Origin: Rostrohypoxylon terebratum
Lineage: Eukaryota; Ascomycota; Sordariomycetes; Xylariales; Hypoxylaceae
Assembly: GCA_022497145.1 (NCBI GenBank)
Contig: MU385856.1
Location: 930,001 to 994,000, forward strand
Reading direction: 5' to 3'
DNA length: 64,000 nt
Shown here piece by piece: positions 44,612-58,900 of the stretch. The notes beneath the pieces were generated by a model. That model worked only from the letters and a program-made list of their open reading frames with translations. It did no database searches and was not told the origin of the DNA. The position numbers and the translations under genes are program-made. How positions within the stretch are numbered: position 1 is the first letter of the stretch; each line of letters begins with the position of its first letter.

Positions 44612-47600
44612 ATGTCTAAGGCAGCTAGTAAACGAAACAAACTCGCTGAGCTGAAAGCTCTGCGGGCTGCCGGTAAAAAGGCCTACGACTCTTACGAGGT
44701 CGAAGAGGAGGGAGACTTATACGAGGAAGTCGACGAAAATCAGTACAAAAAGATTGTCCGCGATCGTCTGAACCAGGATGATTTTGTTGTCGACGATAAT
44801 GGAGAGGGTTACGCCGATGACGGACGAGAAGACTGGGATCGGGTACATGCTTATGAATCCGAGAGTGAGGATGAAGCATTACTCGGAGGGAGACCTCGCA
44901 AGTCAGGTATTGACTACAAGGCCAGCTCATTTATTGACTTTAAGAGCACCCGCTAACTATATGTTAGATAAGAAGAAACGAGACGAAGAAAAGGCAAAGC
45001 GAGACGCGAACGATCGTGATATAAGCGAGTTTTTCAAGAAAGGCCAAGGCGCTGCTCAGCCAAAGCCAAAAGTCATAAAAACGGAAGAAGACGAAAAGTT
45101 CCTGGCGAATCTACTTGGCGAAGTCGATTCAAATATTCCCGCCCCCGTCTCGCGAGCCCCAAAGAGACATCGATCCCCTGAACGACGCAAAGCTCGTGTT
45201 CTATCACCCATCCGAGGAAGCCGCCAGCCGGCCGCCAAGAAAGCGAGGCTTAGTGAAGAACGAGACTTGCCGACTCCTCAAGCCGAAGCTGCTCCTATAG
45301 ACGACGATGACTTCCTCCCGCCCATGGATGATGACGATCTTTCCTTACCAGTTGCTGATGTGCCTATGAATGAGAGTGGTCCAGCCCCTTCATCCCCTAC
45401 AGCAGCAGCTGTTGCGCGCAAGGCTCAGATTAAGATCGAGCCTGTGGATGAGGATGAAGAGATGATGGAGGTTTCTCACGCCGGGGCTGTCAACGCTGGC
45501 AGTGTAAACTTGTCCGCATCTCGCCCTATCAAAAAGCTAGCCAAACCCGACCCGTATCCATCCCCTGCTAGCTCATCTCCAGTGAAAGTTCAAGATGCAG
45601 CCGTCGATTCATCCTCATGGAATGACCTTACAAATAAGTTGAATGTTGTGAGCAGCCCGGTTGCAGACAACAAAGTTATTGGCAAGATGGACTATAATAC
45701 TGCCATCGAAGAAGATGGCAGTCTTAACATGTTCTGGACAGATTACACAGAGGTCAACGGTTCGCTTTGCTTGTTTGGCAAGGTGCTAAATAAGAAAACC
45801 AACTCATATGCGAGTTGCTTCATCAAAGTCGACAATATCCTGAGGAAGTTGTACTTCTTGCCTCGCAAGTATCGCCAAAAGGGCGGACAAGACACCAGCG
45901 AAGAAGTGGAGATGATGGATGTCTATGCAGAAGTCGACGAGTATATGACAAGAATGAAGGTCGATATGCACAAGATAAAACCCTGTACGAGAAAATACGC
46001 TTTTGAGCTTCCCAACATTCCCAAGGAAGGACAATATTTGAAGCTCCTATACCCTTACACTAGTGAGTTTCCCCCTCCATTTCCAAGTCGACTTGGTGCT
46101 GACCTAGAGAAGAGCCACAAATCCCCTCGGAGACAACAGGGGAGACATTTTCCCATGTGTTCGGTACCAACACCGCCTTGTTTGAACAGTTCGTGTTATG
46201 GAAGAACATTATGGGCCCTTGTTGGCTCAAGATAACAGACGCCGACTTCAGAACCCTGAAAAACTCTTCTCATGCTAAACTCGAGGTACTCGTCAATGAT
46301 CCCGACAACATATCTGTCATGAGCGATAGTGATAACGTAGACGCACCTCCCCTCACGCTCATGAGTATTGCAATGCGAACAACCTTCAACGCCAAGGACA
46401 ACAAGCAGGAGATACTTGCAATAAGCGCCCGTATTTACGACAATATCCTACTTAGTGACACTACGCCCGCGGAGGATATCCCTTCAAAGACGTTCACTTT
46501 AATAAGGCCAAATGGAGCTGCGTTTCCTATTGGCTTTGACAGGCTAGCCGCGGGACGGAAGAAGGCATTCACCAAGTTAGTTAAACAAGAGGCCGATATC
46601 CTATCCTTCTTTTTAGCTCAGGTCGACCTCATCGACCCTGATGTGATCCTTGGCCACCAACTTGAAGGTGTTGATTACAGCGTCCTGGTAAACCGGATAC
46701 ACGAAAGAAAGACACCTCAATGGTCGCGGCTTGGGCGATTACGCAGAGCCCAGTGGCCATCATCGATAGGAAAAACCGGCGGTAACGTGTTTGCAGAACG
46801 TCAACTCATGGCTGGTCGCCTCTTGTGTGATCTTGCCAATGACGCCGGAAGGTCTGTCATGTACAAGTGTCAGTCCTGGAGCTTGACAGAAATGTGCAAT
46901 CTCTATCTTGGCAGCGACGTTCATAGACGAGATTTCGACAATGATGTTGCCCTGAAGACATGGGCGACAGATAAGCAGGGTCTGATGGACTACGTGACAC
47001 ATATGGAAGCGGACACATACTTCATTGCCGCACTAGCCTTAAGCACCCAGATGTTGCCTTTGACGAAAGTCCTGACGAATTTGGCAGGCAATTCTTGGGC
47101 TCGAACGCTGACGGGTACTCGAGCTGAACGAAACGAATACATTTTGCTGCATGAATTCCATCGTAACAAGTATATCTGCCCCGACAAGCAGTTCTTCAAG
47201 GGCCGGCCTAAGGTTGAAGAGAATACTGATGACGATGTCGTCGAAGTCAAGAAGAAGGATAAGTATAAGGGTGGTCTAGTTTTTGAACCGGAAAGGGGTT
47301 TATACGACAAATTTGTGCTCGTCATGGACTTCAACTCTCTATACCCCTCAATTATCCAGGAGTTCAATATTTGCTTTACCACCGTTGATCGAAGCTCATT
47401 GGTAAGCTAATTTCAAACCATCAGATCGGACATTTGTACTGACATACGAGACAGTCGGACGATGAAGACGCAGTACCAGATGTTCCCACACAACAAGAAC
47501 AGGGCATACTACCAAGGCTTATCGCCACGCTCGTTAGCCGACGACGACAAGTGAAGTCACTCATGAAGGACAAGAATGCCACACCGGAGCAGCTTGCTAC

Positions 47601-49233
47601 GTGGGATATCAAACAACTCGCCTTGAAACTAACAGCCAACTCTATGTACGGATGTTTAGGATTCGACAAATCCCGGTTCTACGCCAGACCACTTGCCGTT
47701 CTCACAACTTACAAAGGTCGTGAGATTCTCCGTAGCACCAAGGAGCTTGCAGAGTCGAAGGCTCTTCAAGTTATTTATGGTGATACTGATTCAGTCATGA
47801 TCAACGCCAATGTGGATTCCGTCGCGGACGCACTTAAGGTTGGCCAGGATTTCAAGAAGGCCGTCAACGAGCGATATCGCTTGTTAGAAATCGACATAGA
47901 CAATGTCTTCCGACGTATCTTGCTACAAGCCAAGAAGAAGTATGCCGCCATCAATCTTGTAGAAGTTCCTGGTGGTAAGTATATTGAAAAGATGGAAGTC
48001 AAAGGTCTTGATATGAAGCGTAGAGAATACTGTGGCCTGTCAAAGGAGATTTCCTCTCGTATTCTTAACGAAATCTTGTCAGGCGATGAGGCGGAGGTCT
48101 CAGTCCAACGCATACATGAGTATTTGCGCGAGATATCAGCCCAGATGCGAGATCACAAAATTCCCGTCCCGAAATATATTATCTACACACAACTAGGCAA
48201 GGCACCTGCAGAATATCCCAACGCAGATTCAATGCCTCAAGTCCAGGTCGCTCTTCGGGAAATCGCGCGAGGCAAGAACATTCGTCGCGGAGACGTCATT
48301 TCGTACGTCGTTACCGGAGATAGCAAGACGACCTCAGAGCCCGTCGCCAAACGCTCGTACACGCCCCAAGACGTAATGAAAGCCGGCTCCGATCTCACGG
48401 TGGATGTCGAGTGGTATATCGGAAAGCAGATCTTCCCGCCTGTCGAGCGTCTCTGCGCCAACATCACCGGAACATCTACCACGCAGCTCGCCGAACAACT
48501 CGGCCTCGATGTGCGCCGCTATGCAAGCAACTCATCCTTCAATCAATCGGGCTCAAACGACTTCGAGATCCACCCGTTAGAATCTCAGATCCCCGACGAA
48601 GTCCGGTTTAGCGACTGCGCGCGTCTATCGCTGCGCTGCCGCAAATGCAAAGCCTCAGCCCCCTTTGAAGGCCTCCTCTCCTTAGAACAACTAGAAAACC
48701 GCATCACACCCCAGGGCATCGCGTGCCTATCATGCGGATCTTTAATCCCCAACCTGACCATCGTAGCGCAAGTAGAGCACGCAATCCGCAAGGAAACAGC
48801 GCGGTATTACGAAGGCTGGCTCGTGTGCGATGACACCTCGTGCGGGAACCGCACGCGCCAGATGTCCGTATACGGCACACGGTGCCTCGGACCTAAGGGC
48901 CTCGCCTCAGGCTGCCTCGGGCGCATGCGCTACGAGTACAGCGAGCGCAGCATGTACAACCAGCTCTTGTACTTCGCCAGCCTATGGGACGTCGACAAGG
49001 CGCGCGCCAAGGCCGCCTCCGGCGCCACGGGGCTCGGAGGTAAGGGCAACGGAGGTAGCCTCGACGCCGAGGAGAGGGCGCGCGTGGATTCCCTCGCGGA
49101 ATATAATCGGAAGAGGTTCGAGACGGTCAAGAGTGTCGTCGACAAGTACTTGGATAAGTGTGGGCGGCAATGGGTTGCTATGGATACGCTGTTTGGGAAG
49201 TTGGGTTTTGTGGCTGCGCCTACGAGTGCGTAG
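44612..49233 (+). CDS. pol1: DNA polymerase alpha catalytic subunit
   Basis: Four exons: 44612-44906, 44968-46062, 46113-47401 and 47455-49233. The introns are 61, 50 and 53 bp; the second has an alternative in-frame acceptor 3 bp earlier. The product is 1485 aa, the normal length. The start has A at -3. The N-terminal region (MSKAASKRNKLAELKALRAA) is followed by an acidic disordered segment. The exonuclease-like domain includes GETFSHVFGTNTALFE, FFLAQVDLIDPDVILGHQ. Catalytic motifs are DFNSLYPSIIQEFNICF (region II, about residue 868), KLTANSMYGCLGF (III, about 950) and YGDTDSVM (I, about 1000). The C-terminal cysteine modules CRKCKASAPF...CLSC and CDDTSC...C bind the B subunit and zinc. It extends RNA primers at origins and on the lagging strand together with primase in the nucleus. 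Confidence 0.97.
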
Positions 49234-50654
49234 ACAGGTACCTGACTACAAGGAGCGACGAGGGAATTAATCATGGAGCGAGAGTTGGCTTGACGATGGT
49301 GGATGGATAGGTAGGGATGGATCGGTTCAGGACTAATTCGCGTCGTCGTCGTCGTCGTCGTCTACTGCTGCTGCTGCTGCTGCTGCTATGAGCTACACAT
49401 ACCTGGCACATATATCTATTCTTCTTTTTTATCATGGCGACGGGAGTTTCGGGAGCAGACGCGGAAGAGTTACGTTGATGGTCCGTTTGATTACCTAGTC
49501 CATTTCTAGCAGAATAAAGCAAAGCACAATTGGTGCTTTCGTCTAATGAAATCGAGGTATTGCATGAGATTCATCACATAATAGTTTTCATAATCGCGAT
49601 TCGCCATTGTAAGCGTTTGTGTGGATGAAATGCTCAGGTAGGTATTTATAAGTGTTGGTAAACAATGGCGGTGCTAGCTAACACAAAGTTAGCGTAGTAG
49701 GATGAATGTGTCTCTTAGAGATTACCTGGCGCTCACATACGATTTAACATGTCCACAAGATAAAAGGTCGGAAACCCATCTGGAGATAGCTACGAAGCAA
49801 AAGAGAACTCAAGTCATTTACGAGCACATGCATCATGGTCAAGACGTTTGTTCAATAAATCAAATTTTCTGACTGCCACTGGTTACTGTTCACTTAGGCT
49901 AGGATAAGAGGGATGTGTAAGGAAGAGGACGAAGTTGCCGATCCAAACTCCCTATATGCGCACCTTCACCTCCACCAGGTAGTCCACTAAATATGTGTCG
50001 TCGCCTCCTGTTGGACATCGATCGGCAATGATCGATAGATAACATCTACCACGGCTCTGTTCCCCTTCGATTGTTCCGCATAAGGAAGTGCCGGCAACAA
50101 GTTCAACCAGTGACAAGCCGCGACCAAAATCCAAATGCGATCAGCACGCAACCAGAGTCCGCTGGTTTCCGTGGTCGTTGTCAAGTTGCGATGCCCAGAC
50201 CCACGTACGCAACGCAAAACCTGCGATGACCACGTCCTCGAAACCATACTCCGTTTTTCACCCTGCTTCCCCTGTCCGCATCGATCTCGTCACCTATGTC
50301 CGCCACCCTTGACCAGACTATGACCGTTACCGTGTTGCTAGAACGTGGCGGAAATTAAATGAGCATCCTATCAAACACCCCCTTATGACTGTCTCTTGCT
50401 GTTATGGGCAAGAGAAAACGTAATGAAACACAATTTTGGGAAGAAGAATTCCGGGGGGAAATGTTCGTTGTATGACAGGTCGTGGGAAAGTAGGTCTATT
50501 CGGCAAGGTATCATAAAATGAGAAAGGAAACCTGAAACTTTTGAGACACATTTTATAAACCCCCGTAAATGCAACGCGTAGTCCTGTGTCCTAGTCTATG
50601 CGCGACGATGCAACCGCAAATGCAAGACGTTCGTATTATCATGGAAATCGGTAT
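49234..50654. other. Convergent 3' intergenic region
   Basis: 1.4 kb between pol1 and the eIF4G gene, which converge. Trinucleotide arrays lie near 49342-49385. Short minus- and plus-strand frames (for example 49987-50247, 50088-50312) lack any recognisable protein feature. No exon. Confidence 0.5.
49342..49385. repeat. Adjacent (GTC)7 and (CTG)7 arrays
   Basis: Seven GTC triplets (49342-49362) and seven CTG triplets (49365-49385) are separated by TA in the pol1 3' region. They read as poly-Arg and poly-Ser on the antisense strand, which is an artefact. Confidence 0.85.
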
Positions 50655-53600
50655 CTAATTGCCGCCCTTCTCGGATACAGCTGTTGTGTCCGGCGCAACC
50701 TTCGCCAGAGCAGGAGATGCCGTTGTGGATGGTGGCGACGCGGGATTTTCCGAATCCATGTTCGCAAGTAGACTAGTTAGGTAGGTTAGTATCTTCTACG
50801 TATGAAGTTATGATGCAGAGAATTTACCTGAACGAGTTTATGCTTTGCGTCTCCCTTACGGGAGGAGTGCCGGTCCTGGAGGAGGCACCAGAGTCCTCAG
50901 CTCCTCTGCTCAAAGAGCCACCAGGGCCCAGGCGTCGGCCGCTATTGCTTCGAGAATTGAGCATCGACATGGGTCCTAACGTCACGTTCGCGGTCGAAGT
51001 ACGGTTTGCACCACCCTTCAAGCGACGCAAGTCGTCCATGCCAACCTGGTTTTGAGCTTGCTGAGAGTAGCCGGAAAAGTTTCGGGCATCACCACGGCCG
51101 ATTTGTGGGCGGCCGGGACCACCTCCGCCACCTCTCTGGTTGGTACGTGCGGCTTCGGCAGCTTTCTGAGCTGCTTGGGCTTCGGCTTCGGCACGAATTT
51201 CTTCCAGAGTCTTTGGGCCCTTGTTAGTTTCTTTGGAAATCCAATTAGCTTTCCTCAGATCAATAACGTCCATGAGCATGAACTTCAAGCGGCTAGGAAG
51301 TTCAGGCAGGTCGACCATGCCCTGAATCCTGACGAAGTAGGCATCCATCATGACCCGACCCTTGTCGGTACTATCTAGGTTGCCTCCAATAGTTCTCAGT
51401 AGCTTGGAGAGAGACTCGATCTCAGCCTCATCGGGGATGCCTGAGTAGTCAACCAGCTTCCTGACACATTCGTGCATAATACGCTCAGTGAGCATGCCCA
51501 GTTTGTACAGTTCACCGATGAACTGAACCAATCCGAGACCACGACGCTTGGCGGCAGCGGCGGCATAATACTCTTCGGAGAGCATGGCTGCCTCCTGAGT
51601 CTTCTTATCATCTCCCCCTTCCGGTGCTTCAGGGAGGGCCATCTTCCAGCCGCGTTCGAATTCCTCTTGGCATCGGTTAAGCAGGTACTTTCGGAATAAT
51701 GCACCGCCACTGACGACCTGTCCGTTCTTGTCCTTGATGTTCTCGTCGCGAATCTCAGGGCTCATCGTCTCTAACATTCTCTTGCAAAATTTGGCATACA
51801 TGGATGCCCAATGCGCCTCGTCAGTAGCCTTCTCAAAAGTAAGCTGAATGACTTGACGTAGGGTTCTGCCATCGGTCTCGTCCTTGGACTGCGCAGCAAT
51901 CTGCAGGATCTGGTCGGAAATCCTGTCGAACTTCTCGGGAGCCATCTTGTTCAAGGCCGCCTTCACCTTACGCTGAACCATGGACGGATCGAGCAGGGCA
52001 TTCGCACCAGGTTGGGCATTCGCAGCGCCCTTGCCAATGCTGCTAGGCTTCCAGCCCGTTGATGAAACGTTGAGAGCTTCTATCTTCATACCCTGCGTGA
52101 GGGGCATAGTCTTTGCAGCTTGAGCCTCATGCTTAGCATTGAAGGTATTTTGTTTGCTTGCATTACGGCGACTCCCTTGTCGTGGAGAATGCGGCATGCT
52201 CATGTTAGAGGTGGATGGCGTTCGGGACATCTGGCTGCCACCTGGGAAGACACCACTTGGCCGCTGGAAGCTGGCCATTGGGTTAATAGAAGGTCGTCCC
52301 TTGCCATCGCCGCTCATCTCGAATCGCTGCGCCGAGGTGGTTCCGGGAGGCAATGTACGACCAATAGGAGCAGCGAAGCTGCCAAATCCGGCTATGCCCG
52401 GAGCACCAGTTCTGGAGTTCTGTCTGTTAGAAAGACTAGCAGGTGTTCGAGCGGATGCGGATCGACCACTTTCACCGTCACCAATCAAAGTCTTGACCTG
52501 TTGGTGGAAATCGAGGGAAGGTTGTTCCGTGAATACTTTCTGGAACTGGAGCAAGAAGGCAGAATCGTACTTGAATGAAGTACCTTTCCTAGCGACCGCT
52601 GCATTCAGAGCCGGATTAGGTGACTGGATTCCGGGAGGGTATAGATCCGCCTTGATAGAACTAGAGCCTAATAGCCTAGCGGTCTTGAGAGACTGCAATG
52701 CGGCGCTAGGTTGAGGCGGTTCGACCGAGCTTGTCTTGAGAGGTGCGAGGTTAAGAGCAGCCGGCTTAGGGCCACGTCCACCCTGGGTAGGTTTGCCACC
52801 TGCACCGGTAGAGGGTTTGTCGGTGAGGGATTGGCTGGGCAATTTTGAAGTGACTTCGCTTGTTGATGAAGCATCAGCCTTGTCCGCCGGCTTGTCGGTC
52901 GGTTGCTTCATAAGCTCTTGAACCGATGGTGCCTTAGAACTTTCAAGGGCACGCTTACGCTCCTTTTCGTCTTCGAGTCGCTCCATTTCTGCCTCAGCTT
53001 CCCGGAGCTTGCGATCGTTCTCGGCAGCGTTTGCCAATCGAGTTGCCTCTTCGGCCTTCTTCTTCGCGGCCTTTTCAGCTTCGTATTTCACACGGCGCTC
53101 TTCTTCTTCTTTCTCGCGTCTCGCATCTTCTTCCTCCATCTCTCGGATGATTCGCTCAAGTTCTTCCTCGTCGGGCTCGTCCGAAACCTTCGCGGGTTCC
53201 TCTTTCTTCTCTTCTACCTTCGGAGACGCGTTCGCCGCTTCGCGTTCGGCCTTCTCTTTCTCTTCGGCCTCCTGTCGTGCCTTCGCTTCTTCTGCTGCTT
53301 TGGCATCTTCCTGGGCCTTCTGTTCGGCCTTCAGTCGCTCTTCTTCTTTAGCCTTCTCGGCAGCAGCTGCCTTGGCAACCTCTTCTTCCTTGGCCTTATC
53401 TCCACTCGCCGCTTGCTTCATCTTCTCCTTAAATTCGTTCTTGATTTCTTCGGCCGTCTTAGAGTTGCTCACACTATCGGCGCGAGAATGTTGAACAGGT
53501 GTGGGGATTTTTGGTGTTGATGATTTTGGAGGAGGCGTAGGTGTGGAGGCGATGACGGGAGGTGTTTTGGATTGTTGACTACTAGGTGCAGGCGAGGCGG

Positions 53601-55431
53601 GTACTTTAAGGCTGCTGACATCGACGGTCTCGCCCATGGCGTTTTTAATTTTGATAGCCATGTTCTTTTTAGGTGGCCGGTTGAATTGAGGAGATGCCAC
53701 GACTGCAGGCTTGATCTGTGCAGGCTGGGGCTGTGGAGTGCCTTGGGCACCAGGTGGCGCCTGGCTTTGGCCGGTGCTCGATGCGGGTCGGTGTTCGGTG
53801 GATACCTGAGAAGAGTTACGAGACATAGGTTGTGCCCCAGGGGGATTGTAGGGACCTGTGTTATAAGGCTGCTGGTAAGCTGGGACGGGGGATTGACCTT
53901 GGTTCATAATAGGATATACTGGAAATCCAGGTGCATGCATCATGGGTCGCATGTTAGGGTCAAATTGCTGAGGATAATATCCCTGCTGAGTTGCAGTTAG
54001 CAAACGATCAAAATTGCCACTCTCTGGAGATAGGTCTATGCGTCCAGTTGAGTTCGGGGGGTATGAGGTAATAATAGGAAAATATGGTTCCTGAAAAGAG
54101 TTCGCTAGAGTGTCCGTAACGTGTGGCGTTTTTGTTCTATCGAACTGAGTAAAGCCACGATGTCGCGAACCTTCCGCAACAAATCTCTGGTTTTGACGCT
54201 TACTATAGCGTTGATTTTTGTGATTAAAATGACTGAAGTCTGGCTGCTCAATGTTGAAAGAGTCCGATCGCCGATGTTGATTCGAGAACTTCTCGGACTC
54301 ACGTCGGTTTCCCTTCTTCTTGTTGTTGGGCTTGAGGTATGGCCGGTCGTAAAAATGAAACAGGGGAGCGGGGGGCTTTACTTGAGGTTGAGGCGCCATG
54401 GGCGGGGGTGGGTAGTAGTACCCAGGCAAGCCAGCGGGCGCCATGTTTGGGGGATGCGGCATTGCGGGTGGAAGCGCAGGGCTTCGGTTGTGAGGCGGAG
54501 GTGTGCCGTACTGTTGTTGACGAGGGTTCCCGTATGAGGGAGGTATACCACCTCGTCCCGGGTTCTGAGGTGCTCGGTTGTAGTGGTTGGGGGGGTATCC
54601 CATGGGCTGATTATACGAATTGTTGGAAAATCCTCGACCTCTACCAGCGCCTTGGAAGTTTCCTCGCCCCATGTGGGGGGGTCCTGCCTGGTTACTCATA
54701 TCGCTGACGTTCGATCCACGCCTCATATGAGGCGAGTGTTGAGATGCTAGAGAGTTGGGGTCTTGCGACACAGAGGCTGCTCGCATGTGAGGACGCTGCA
54801 CGATCAGTTAGTTCTCAGTCCACTCATTAAACATACAACAGTAGGAGATTTTACTACTTACCTCACTCTCACCACCAAAACTACCAAATGTCATACCCTG
54901 CTGGGCAGTTCCAGAAGGAGGTCGTCCGCCGCTAGCAGAAGGCTGCGGAATAGGGGACGGTGAAGCCTGGGGAGAAGTAACACGCGGATTGCTGTCAGGG
55001 ATGGGAATCGGGGCAGATCCTGGTTTAGGAGAGCTGGTAGATACGGCAGGTGATTGGTATCCAAATTGGATGTTCGCCTTGCCTGCGGTACCGCCGTTGG
55101 TCGAGTAACTGTTAGGTCCGTTCGCGCTCATAGTAACCGAACTCTTTCGGCTATGGTCGGCCACTCCGTTCGCGTTCAGTGTGCCGTGTGCTACAGGAGG
55201 AACGTTGGGAATGGCGGGCATAATGTTAGGTCGGCCGTTCAGAGGCGAAATTGAGGACGATTTGGCATGGCGTGGGGCAGTAGCCGATGAGCCAGTAGCG
55301 ACGATAGGGGGATTCGAGCCGGTGGCAACCACAGGCGTCGACGTCTTTGCACCAGCAGCAGAAGCGTAGGACGGTGCCGAAGCGGCCGTGTTGCTGTTCG
55401 ACGCCGGGGTGTTAGTTTGAGGTGAAGTCAT
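50655..55431 (-). CDS. Translation initiation factor eIF4G
   Basis: Three exons: 54862-55431, 50828-54795 and 50655-50772, with introns of 66 and 55 bp, giving 1551 aa. The N-terminal third is Ser/Pro/Asn/Gln-rich and includes RGG-like and poly-Pro segments. A long Glu/Lys/Ala helix (about residues 645-805) follows. The eIF4E-binding helix is FKYDSAFLLQFQKVF near residue 933, the Y-x4-L-phi motif. The MIF4G domain spans about 1125-1375 (KFDRISDQILQIAAQ, MYAKFCKRMLETMSPEIRDE, GLGLVQFIGELYKLGMLTER). The last exon adds LLANMDSENPASPPSTTASP and ends EKGGN. It bridges eIF4E at the cap with eIF4A, Pab1 and eIF3 in cap-dependent initiation. The second intron removes a stop that would otherwise end the protein after INSF. 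Confidence 0.95.
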
Positions 55432-55930
55432 AAGTGACTATCTATTGAAGCTACTAGAGCCGGAAGTCGTGTATGGTTTTTTTTTTAGACAAAGTCTTCT
55501 TCTTTTCCTTCGAGTCTGCGTCGTAGATCGGAAGTCTTCCTTTCTCGTCTAGATGTCGGAAAGAAAGAGATACAATCGCAAATCAGGCGGTCGGGTGTAA
55601 TCGAATATCAAATCCGAGATTTATACTGCGATCGAAAATCTAGAAGTGAATGACGAACTCGATTTAAACGAGATGAATGGTCGTCAATTAAATTAAGTGT
55701 TTAGTCGTCACCTTTTTCCCGATAGACAAGGACAAAAGTGTGAAGCGTCGACGATGAGGCTTACACCTTGTTCTTGGTGGTAATAGGGAAAAAAGGTACA
55801 GGCGAAACAGGGTATCGGTCTGTAGAAAGGATGGTAAATAAAAAAGAGCGTCGTCGCAAGCAAACGAAGAATGCCGAAAAATCCAGGTGTAGTGTACCTA
55901 AGGATTATTGATGGTAGTGGGAGAAGTCGC

Positions 55931-55963
55931 GCGGGTGCGGGTTGCGGGTTGCGGGTTGCGGGT
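55931..55963. repeat. GCGGGTT heptamer array
   Basis: Four near-perfect GCGGGT(T) units lie in tandem in the presumed eIF4G leader or promoter. Confidence 0.8.
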
Positions 55964-58900
55964 AAGGGAGCCCTGGAGATTAAGTTGACGATGGAGGTTA
56001 TTTGCAGCACACGGGCGCGCGCAAAATAAATTCCTATCAAATTTATCTCGACCTCGTCGCGGAGGTATTAATTGAGTGGAGATGTGTATTCCCTGTACCG
56101 AAATGCAGAGAAATACAAAAGGGATATCCGTCCTGTCCTCGATAGAAATCTTCAAGGAGAGGGAAAGAAAAAAACAACCTTAAGAAGGGGATATCTTCCT
56201 AGGTTGTCGTGGTTGATCGTTGATCAAAAAGGTGGTGCAGGAGTAAAAAAAAAAAAAGATGGGAAATTTTTTTCTGGGAAGGGAAAATAATGCTTGCTTG
56301 GGTTTGCGCCTCCAGCTGCTACTGCCCTCCTCACTTCTCGCACCACTTGGACCACAATCGCACGCACTGGGCACCCGCTTCACTAATAATTACCTATCAA
56401 CGTAGCAGGTGCAGGTACCTAACTACCTACAGTACACGGGCAGACGAGCTATTATCCAGCGATTCCAGCACTAGAGATGCTAGTTAGTTAGCTAGCTGAC
56501 GGGTACAATGGGCACCCAGTATCGCCCAGTGTGGGCGACTGACGGAATTACCAGGTTGTTCCACTTTTTAAAAATTGTCTGGGAACAAGCAGCACCCAGG
56601 GATGTATTACTGTATAAAAAACAAGTAGTCACAGTACTTCTTTCCCCTCGACTTACCCTTACGCAGTATTAAGTGGTATGTAAGTAGGTAAGTATTAACT
56701 TGTTGCTTCTAGATGGCCTTACGCGAGTGGGTCTTCTTTTTTTTGGAAGTTGCTTCAATGTTGTATTATACACAGTACATAGGTACTAGGTAGTACAATA
56801 CAAGTACGTAGTAAACTCTAGCAAAACGCAGCTTCCACAGGTCTGACGCTGGATTTATAGACTGATATATCGCCCCTTAACGGCATTTGAAATCAAACAT
56901 GGTTGTTGTCGCCGCAACAAATCTTTGTTCTTTCCAAATCAACGAGCTTTCAAGTTTCATTTTAAATTCACAATATCTATATTTATGACTACTTAGGTAC
57001 CTACTAGGTAGGTAGTTATGTACTTATCTTTGTGTTTCGCCTACGACCTCAAGGAGGTTATCTAGCTGCAGAAGACATTATTAAAATTCAATTCGTTTGT
57101 GGCCGACCGATTCCGTCACCGTCACCAAAAAACACATGGGGGAGATTAAGAATGTGGGCATCTTGCCCTCTTCGCTCCCACACCAAATCCGCAGAAAGCC
57201 CTTGACGTCTTTTTACCTAAGTGGTTAGTAAAAGTCCCCGCGTTCTAGAATATCGCTCGCAAATACTATTCCCTTGTCTCCTAAATCCGATGGGAACCCA
57301 AGTGCCATCTACAAATGTTGGTCATATCATCTTGATGACCACCTACCTATCCAGTACTCAGTATTTGCTTTTACTCCTCCCACTATCTTCCCTGAACTCA
57401 TGAAATTACCGAGATTTTTCTCCCTCTAATTTCCAGGATAGATGAAGTCCTAGAAGAGCATGATATCCAAATACTAGTCTACAAAACCCTAACATTTATA
57501 TTGTGCGTGGCTTTAAACAACAAATTCCAGCTTGTACATAGGTATGCAACAGTAATGCCCTAGCTCCGTAGATTCTCACTAATAGTAATCACGGATACTG
57601 CTCATCCACTGCTACATTGTATCCATTCTTCGCTTCATAACTTTGATAATTCTACATCATTCTGCTACCTAATGCACAACTGTTATCTTATAAGTCTTCT
57701 TAGTACTTGATCCTCTACCCAAATCTAATTCGCTGCCCAATTGCTGCTTTTCATTATAACCTGACTTGGATTCCTAAATCCATACAATGATACACTAGTG
57801 GTCCTTGTATTTTACACCCGTTGCGGTGCGGAACAATGGGATTTGTCCCATCTAGAAAATTTGACCTTGGCCGAGCCTAAAAGGGCACATAACGCTTTCC
57901 ACATGTGGCAATCCGAGGAGGATTGATATCCATATCATTGCAGGACTTTATCAAAGGGAAATAAAAAAGTAATATTCCAAACTCGAGTGCGGTTCCAATC
58001 ACATGCCATTGATACATAATACTTAATACCTACTCGCAAATCAGAAAGGGGAAGCAAAGGACCAATTAGGGCAGTGATATAGGTAGCTACCCGATCAACG
58101 GTTGCCTTCCAGGGCTTCATGTATTAGGTATGCCCCAGCGAAAAGGTCAGACCCAACGCCACTTCTTTACTTACTTAAGACACAAACCCTAACGTACATT
58201 CCGCCCGCTGCCGTGTCCTCCATGCTCCGTGGCTTCCCCCTATTTCGGGTTGATACTCAAGTAGGTAGGTATACGCAGCTTCCCGTTCCTAGACTTCCCT
58301 TGAAGCATTTCGGTTAAACGGGTTAATTCCCTCATAGTTAGATAGACTATAACGATGTTGTCATATGCACGTATCGGCAAATGAGGAATATAGGACCTAG
58401 GACCTAGGTAGGTAAACATGTTGGTTGAATGAATAACACGGGACATCGCCCGGGGTGAATATTTAGCTTAGTGGCGAACTCCTCCTCCAATCCCCCCTCC
58501 ATCACCTATTCTAGATTCGAATGTCTAGACTCTGAGTGCTGCCTAGTAATAATAATAAGCACAGTCTTTGCCGCTCTACCCATTTATCTCTTTCCCCCAT
58601 GTCCCATGTCCCATACCCCCAAAACCGACCGTCTCACGATGCTGTTGGATAACATTACATCCAACGTATGTACCTCCGTATGTATGTATGTATTGTACTA
58701 CCTATGCATGCGTGGACAAGGGACATGTCCATGCTCATGACATGTCAGATGCGCAACTACAACGGCGAACTTTGACTCACAGCCAAAACCTACTTCGATG
58801 ACGCATGTTCGACGTATCCTTGGTCCGTTGATTCGGTCTTTTCGAGAGCGAACGAACGGGCGGGATATGCATGGAAGCCTATCGATATAGAAATAGAAAT

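Noticed and set aside
49271..49522. Minus-strand frame with poly-Ser/poly-Arg
   Set aside because: Artefact of the GTC and CTG trinucleotide arrays.
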